From Vitis vinifera (taxonomy: Eukaryota > Streptophyta > Magnoliopsida > Vitales > Vitaceae), in contig NC_081813.1 of assembly GCF_030704535.1 (NCBI RefSeq), positions 3,868,001 to 3,932,000 on the forward strand: a stretch of 64,000 nt of DNA, written 5' to 3'. The notes under the pieces are model-generated. The model made no database searches. It was not told the DNA's origin and saw nothing but the letters and a program-made list of their open reading frames with translations. Numbering within the stretch: position 1 is the first letter of the stretch; each line of letters opens with the position of its first letter. This document shows, in pieces, positions 59,791 to 64,000 of the stretch. The translations under genes were made by a program, and so were the position numbers.

Positions 59791-61178
59791 TCTTGGCTAC
59801 AGTGCATGCGCTGATTTCCATTCAAAGAGTTTCAGTCGTATAGTGACCCCTCGGTATACATAGCAGTTTCAATAAGGAACACTCCCAGCAATTTGAGGCA
59901 CCACGCACGCATCAAATCTTTCAATCATGGCTTTTCTTGGTCCCGGAAACTTAGATTTCGATATCAAATGGCATTCAACCCTCACAATCAACCCAAATGC
60001 CAAATAAATTGTAACAGAACCCAGTGGCTTTGACAATCTCTTCACGGATTTCTTCCCTCATGAAATTCTTTCATGGATCTTGATATTTCAAGTGAATCCA
60101 GCTTTGGTCTGAAAGAAGGATAAACGAGCCATCTCTTGCTACAATGATTCCATCAACGATGCCAGCTACATCAGAGGCCATGAAATGGGCCAGGAATTGG
60201 AGACTCTCAACAACAAGAGCATCTCAAGTCTGAATGAACTCAGAAAAATCCACTGAAAGCCCTTGTGTAGCTTCTTCAAGCGGAGGTGAGGGAGCAGATA
60301 TATGCCACGGAAGAATACGAAGAATACATCCAAAACAGAGTATAATAAATGGGAACTAAATGAATCCATGCGAGCCTCATTTCATGTATTTATCAATGGG
60401 CTCAGATGCTAGAGTGGGTCAGAACATTTTTTCCAATGAGTTTTAAAACCACATCAGGATACAAACACCAATATTTCACATAAAATCTCAGAGGCAGGGG
60501 ACACGAAACCGGTAAGATGATAAGGATGAACCAAGTGAAAAACCTCACCAAATGCATCCAAAACACCAAGATAGAAACTCATTAATATTCAGATAACCCA
60601 AACAAAAAAACATGAATGTGAAAGAGACCAAAACTTATGGAAATGATACCTGAACCTTCTTCTTCTCAGTTTGCCTTTCTTCTCTCCAGAGCTATTCTCT
60701 GTATAGCTTGCAGAAAACTCTCCTTGAAAACGGCAATGGAGACTTCCCCCTTTATTGTAGCTTCTCCCAAAACTCTTATAAAAATTACCCTTCGTGTCCT
60801 CTTCTTCCTCTCAAAGAATATATCTCCTCATGGCAACAAAGAACAGCAAGCCCTAGATCTCTCCCACTCTGCTCGCCCCTTTTGTAAAACTCCCCTCCGT
60901 TTTTCTAAAAAAATCTCTAACGGCCTCCTCAGAGAGCTCCTGCAGCTGCCAGACGACCCCCCCTGCATCTGGCAGCCTCTCTCCTCTAACGGCCAGCAGA
61001 TTCTCCTTCTAGAAAATTCTTTCCCTTTCCAGTTGTCTTTCCCTAATTGGCCCATCAATTCCACTATAGTGATTCTACAGTGACCAATCCTAAGAAGGCA
61101 TGTGGCCTTATGAGATTGCGACACTTGGCAAACACAGGCTGCCAAAAAGTGAGCCCCCAAATGGGGGTCTACAGTTGT

Positions 61179-62001
61179 AAAATAAGTTTATTATAAATTT
61201 ATGTCTCTAATTATAATTAACATATTTCTTATAAAAGAAATATGAAAAAAAAGTAAATAATATATTTCACCATTTATCTTTTTCTATATTTAATTATTTT
61301 ATTTTATTATATAGACTAACTAAATGTGAGATAAGAATATTATCCTTTTTTTCTCTATCTTATATTATATATTTCTTTCAAATATAACCTAAATTTAAAA
61401 TTTAAACTTTTTTTAACTGTTAAATAATTTGAAAATACATTAGTTTTAAATTAAATTTATTTATATTTGATTTTTTTTTTCATATTTTCCAATAAAATTA
61501 AACATGGAAATTTCCTCAATATATATATTTTTTCATCAAATTCTTTCAATTTTTTTTAAATGGGAAAGGGCAAAAATATTATGAAAATTATATTTGCACC
61601 AAAACTCTCTTTGCATCCACCTTTTAATGATTTTTTTTGACAAAAATGCCCTTTAATGAATCTTGAACCACCCGTTTCTTGTTCTTTCACTTCTTCTCCT
61701 TTAAATTATCGAGAAAGATATGTTTTGCATGAATGGATAAACAAATGATCATTTTAAATGATAATACAAGTACAAAGATACGTTTTTTATAATATTTTTT
61801 GTATTTCTTTTCATATTTTTGTAGTTGGAAGAAGGACGTGTTGTTAATAATATTTCGTGTTGCTAGGTCAAAAGTTTTATAAATGTTTGATAATATATTT
61901 TTGAACATACTTAGAATGTTTAGAACACCATTTGAAACCATATATATGGACGCTTTTTTTGTCAAACAATTGAACTATATGTAACTTTATACTTCTAGAC
62001 A
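61179..62001. other. AT-rich spacer
   Basis: Long A/T stretches without a supported gene; the Lys/Asn/Ile-rich open frame at 61687-61965 is a composition artefact. Confidence 0.6.
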
Positions 62002-62609
62002 TTTTTATTAGGGAGAATTATCTTTTGGGGGTAGATGGACCCCCAAATTAATAAAAGGTCCATATAACTCTTCAAATTGAGTTGAAGGATATGAAATAGT
62101 AACGAACAAATATACCCTTTAAGAACACATATAAAATATTTTATAAAATTAAGTTAAATAATTTTTTTTCAATAAATTTTTTTTCAAAAATACTAAATTA
62201 AATAAAAGTAGTTTTCAAAAATATTAAATTAAATAATTTTTTTTCAAAAATATTAAATTAATTTTTTTTTTCAAAAATATTTTTTTAAATATTAAATTAA
62301 ATAAATTTATTTTTAAAAAATATTAAATTAAATAAAAGTATTTAAAAAAATATTAAATTACATAAAAGTATTTTTAAAAAATATTAAATTAAATCAAAAA
62401 TATTAAATTAACTAAAAGTATTTTTCAAAAATATTAATTTTTTTTCTCAAAATCAACAAAGGGCATTTTTGGAAATACTGAAGGATGATATCCTTCAACT
62501 CAATTTCCATACTTTCATTGGGTCTTGGGCTTAATTTAAAGAGTTACATGGACCTTTTGTTAATTTGGGGGCTCATCTACCCCCAAAACATAATTCTCCC
62601 TTTTTATTA
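62002..62609. mobile_element. Mutator-type MITE, 590 bp, 9-bp target-site duplication
   Basis: tttttatta lies at 62002-62010 and 62601-62609. Between them the left end starts gggagaattatcttttgggg and the right end, reverse-complemented, starts gggagaattatgttttgggg. Similarity continues for about 65 bp (tagatg--cccccaaatta, aaaaggtcca, taactct). Long inverted repeats with a 9-bp duplication indicate a Mutator-like (MULE) non-autonomous element. The interior is an AT-rich array of 'tattaaattaaataaaagta' units at about 62150-62440. No coding sequence. Confidence 0.9.
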
Positions 62610-63009
62610 TGTCTAACCTTTCTGTTTCAAACATTTCCTTAATTCTAAGTTTGAACATTTTCTTTTTCTTTTTTATTACACTTTTTCATAATTTATCACT
62701 TTTAAATGTTTTCTACTTTTTTTTTTCAACAATTTTTTTTTAAAAAAAATAAAAAATTACATAAAGAATAAGCTCTAAAAGATATTCATATGGTATATTG
62801 TATGTATTTAAACATAATGTATAAAGCAATTGCAATTGACTATGAACATGTGATTCAAATACTCTTCTGTTATCAAATGAGCTTTAGAACTCTTTTGTTA
62901 TCAACTAAATAATAGAAAAGCTTAAGAACTCTTCTACTAATATGATTCAAAAAATGGTGATTTTCTCTTAGACTAGGGTAGGATAGGATAGGATAAAATA
63001 TGATATAAT

Positions 63010-63170
63010 ATGATAAGGGTCTCCAAAAAGCCCGCGGCCTACGGCCCGGCCCGGCCCAGCGGGCTAAAGCCTGGCCCGAGCCCATTTTTGGATGAGCCGG
63101 GTCATGGGCCCCAATTTAGGCCTGGCCCGACGGGCTGGCCCGCCACTTAAAAAATATATATATATATATA
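63010..63170. mobile_element. Probable terminal region of a hAT transposon
   Basis: A strikingly GC-rich stretch with repeated ggcccg/cgggc motifs follows 'ataagggtctccaaaaagcc', in otherwise AT-rich DNA just beyond the 3' end of the hAT transposase. Plant hAT elements often carry such GGCCCGG subterminal repeats. The other terminus is outside the window, so neither the inverted repeat nor the 8-bp duplication can be checked. Confidence 0.55.
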
Positions 63171-63391
63171 AAATATTCAAGAAATAGAAAAGGCTACATT
63201 AATAAAAATATTCATTGCTAACTATTTTATTCATTGAATGTATACATTACATTTGAAAATGTGGGAAAAGTTTACATCACTACAAAATAAATACATCCCA
63301 ACTAGGTTGGCACCTACTTATTTGTCAATCATTTGTACTTTTCCACCACAAAAATAAAAATAAAAATATGACATACATTTAGTAAAATATT

Positions 63392-64000
63392 TTAATCATT
63401 ATCTCTTGGCGGTGATGACGAACTATCGCAAATCCATGAAGATCTTGATGATTTTAGTTTTTCCATATCGATAAGCATATTTTCTTCTTGAATAGAATCA
63501 AATATCATTTTATTTGCTATTGCCCAGTCTTTCACACATATATTTGCTTCAATAGAATCCAGCGCTAAGCTGCATCGTTTATCACTAACTACTCTTCCAC
63601 CTGCACTAAAAGCAGCTTTTGATGCAACTGTACTCATAGGAATTGTTAGTACATCACGAGCAATGATAGAAAGCACATGATATTTGTGTTGTTGTGATTT
63701 CCACCATATTAAAATATCAAAATCTTCATCATCTTCAAATGAAATTAAATCAATATTAACATATCTATCTAAATCAGTTGTGTTGTTTGGAGAACTATTT
63801 GTTGTCTTCTTTCGACTTTTTAACATTTCTAGAGCTCCATTATAAAAAGATGAAGAGCTTGTAGATGTAGGTGGTAATTTAATAGAACTAATATCATCAC
63901 CATATTTTTCTTTATAATAGTTATATAAATTATATAATAATGAATTTACTTCATTTTTAATTTCTTCAATTTTTATTTGGTCATTAAAATAAATAATTGT
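63392..64000 (-). CDS. hAT transposase C-terminus (RICESLEEPER/BED type), partial
   Basis: The frame is open from the window edge to the stop at 63392 (202 residues visible); an internal Met at 63826 is not the true start. It contains the hAT dimerisation domain: DILIWWKSQQHKYHVLSIIA, then DVLTIPMSTVASKAAFSAGG, and RRCSL/ALDSIEANICVKDW-type ends. The usual S-E-FS-GG signature is slightly changed (SKAAFSAGG). It is followed by an acidic Ser-rich tail. The visible part has no stops. The N-terminal BED zinc finger and catalytic region lie outside the window, so activity cannot be judged. A domesticated RICESLEEPER-like gene is possible, but the GC-rich transposon-like end nearby favours an element. 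Confidence 0.85.
   Translation of the reverse strand, partial: TIIYFNDQIKIEEIKNEVNSLLYNLYNYYKEKYGDDISSIKLPPTSTSSSSFYNGALEMLKSRKKTTNSSPNNTTDLDRYVNIDLISFEDDEDFDILIWWKSQQHKYHVLSIIARDVLTIPMSTVASKAAFSAGGRVVSDKRCSLALDSIEANICVKDWAIANKMIFDSIQEENMLIDMEKLKSSRSSWICDSSSSPPRDND

Larger units (their letters stand above)
57237..61178. mobile_element. 3.9-kb TG...CA element with 5-bp target-site duplication, probable solo long LTR
   Basis: GTTGT at 57237-57241 and again at 61174-61178 flanks a unit that starts TGTGGACCCC (57242) and ends GGGGTCTACA (61173). Short inverted TG...CA ends plus a 5-bp duplication are the marks of an LTR. I found no second long direct repeat inside, so the simplest reading is a solo LTR of 3,932 bp. 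A non-autonomous element is the alternative. The first 330 bp have a degraded relative at 30836-31170. The last 550 bp are CT-rich and leader-like. A (TAAA)n stretch lies near 58033-58075. Confidence 0.7.

Noticed and set aside
59390..59821. 143-codon Pro/His/Ser-rich minus-strand frame
   Set aside because: It follows from the repeated GGGTATGG motif on the other strand.
60637..61083. 148-codon plus-strand frame near the 3' end of the LTR-like element
   Set aside because: CT-rich leader-like sequence; no homology to gag or to host proteins that I recognise.
57237..61178. DNA transposon based on the TGTRGACCCC inverted ends
   Set aside because: A 5-bp duplication with TG...CA ends fits an LTR better; no transposase seen. 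Not fully excluded.

Overview
The window is nuclear DNA of a flowering plant. It has long AT-rich intergenic stretches, many-exon genes with GT-AG introns, and many nested retrotransposons. Gene content and repeat types fit a eudicot, and grapevine (Vitis) is my best guess. The species call rests on recollection of the repeats and gene models, not on a search. I found no bacterial, organellar, CRISPR or operon-like features.

Layout: (1) 1-5590 is AT-rich intergenic DNA with MITE-like remnants and a recent 171-bp-period tandem duplication. (2) 6314-9843 (+) is a 12-exon TauE/SafE-family membrane transporter (481 aa). (3) 12107-20962 (-) is a 12-exon protein disulfide isomerase-like gene (537 aa, ends KDEL). 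Its introns hold a 5'-truncated LINE with a 19-bp identical target-site duplication (TSD) and a tRNA-derived SINE with a 14-bp TSD. (4) 22921-24419 (-) is a 3-exon LEA2/NDR1-HIN1-like membrane-anchored protein (310 aa). (5) 27560-28180 (+) is a broken La-protein gene copy. (6) 28978-43200 is a retrotransposon block: a TRIM-like LTR, Copia fragments, a second SINE, a long-LTR-like repeat, a diverged tandem array, and a near full-length 6.2-kb LINE that has decayed by in-frame stops. (7) 48727-49126 (+) is a 2-exon dynein light chain LC8-type gene (95 aa). (8) 50085-56708 (-) is a 2-exon HPR2-like hydroxyacid reductase (313 aa). Its single 5.7-kb intron carries a broken Gypsy element, a LINE inside that Gypsy, a 51-bp micro-insertion and satellite-like repeats. 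(9) 57242-61173 is a 3.9-kb TG...CA element with a 5-bp TSD. (10) 62011-62600 is a Mutator-type MITE with a 9-bp TSD. (11) 63392-64000 (-) is the C-terminal part of a hAT transposase running off the window.

The five intact genes look like independent housekeeping or stress genes: anion/sulfur transport, ER protein folding, a membrane LEA protein, a cytoplasmic light chain, and a cytosolic hydroxypyruvate or keto-acid reductase. They do not form a functional cluster. Most of what is notable here is mobile-element history: insertions datable by TSDs, nesting, and host introns enlarged by elements while the exons stay open. I did not find a convincing new biological system. The most unusual items are a SINE remnant with an exact 48-bp internal triplication and a 3.9-kb LTR-like unit carrying gene-like sequence.
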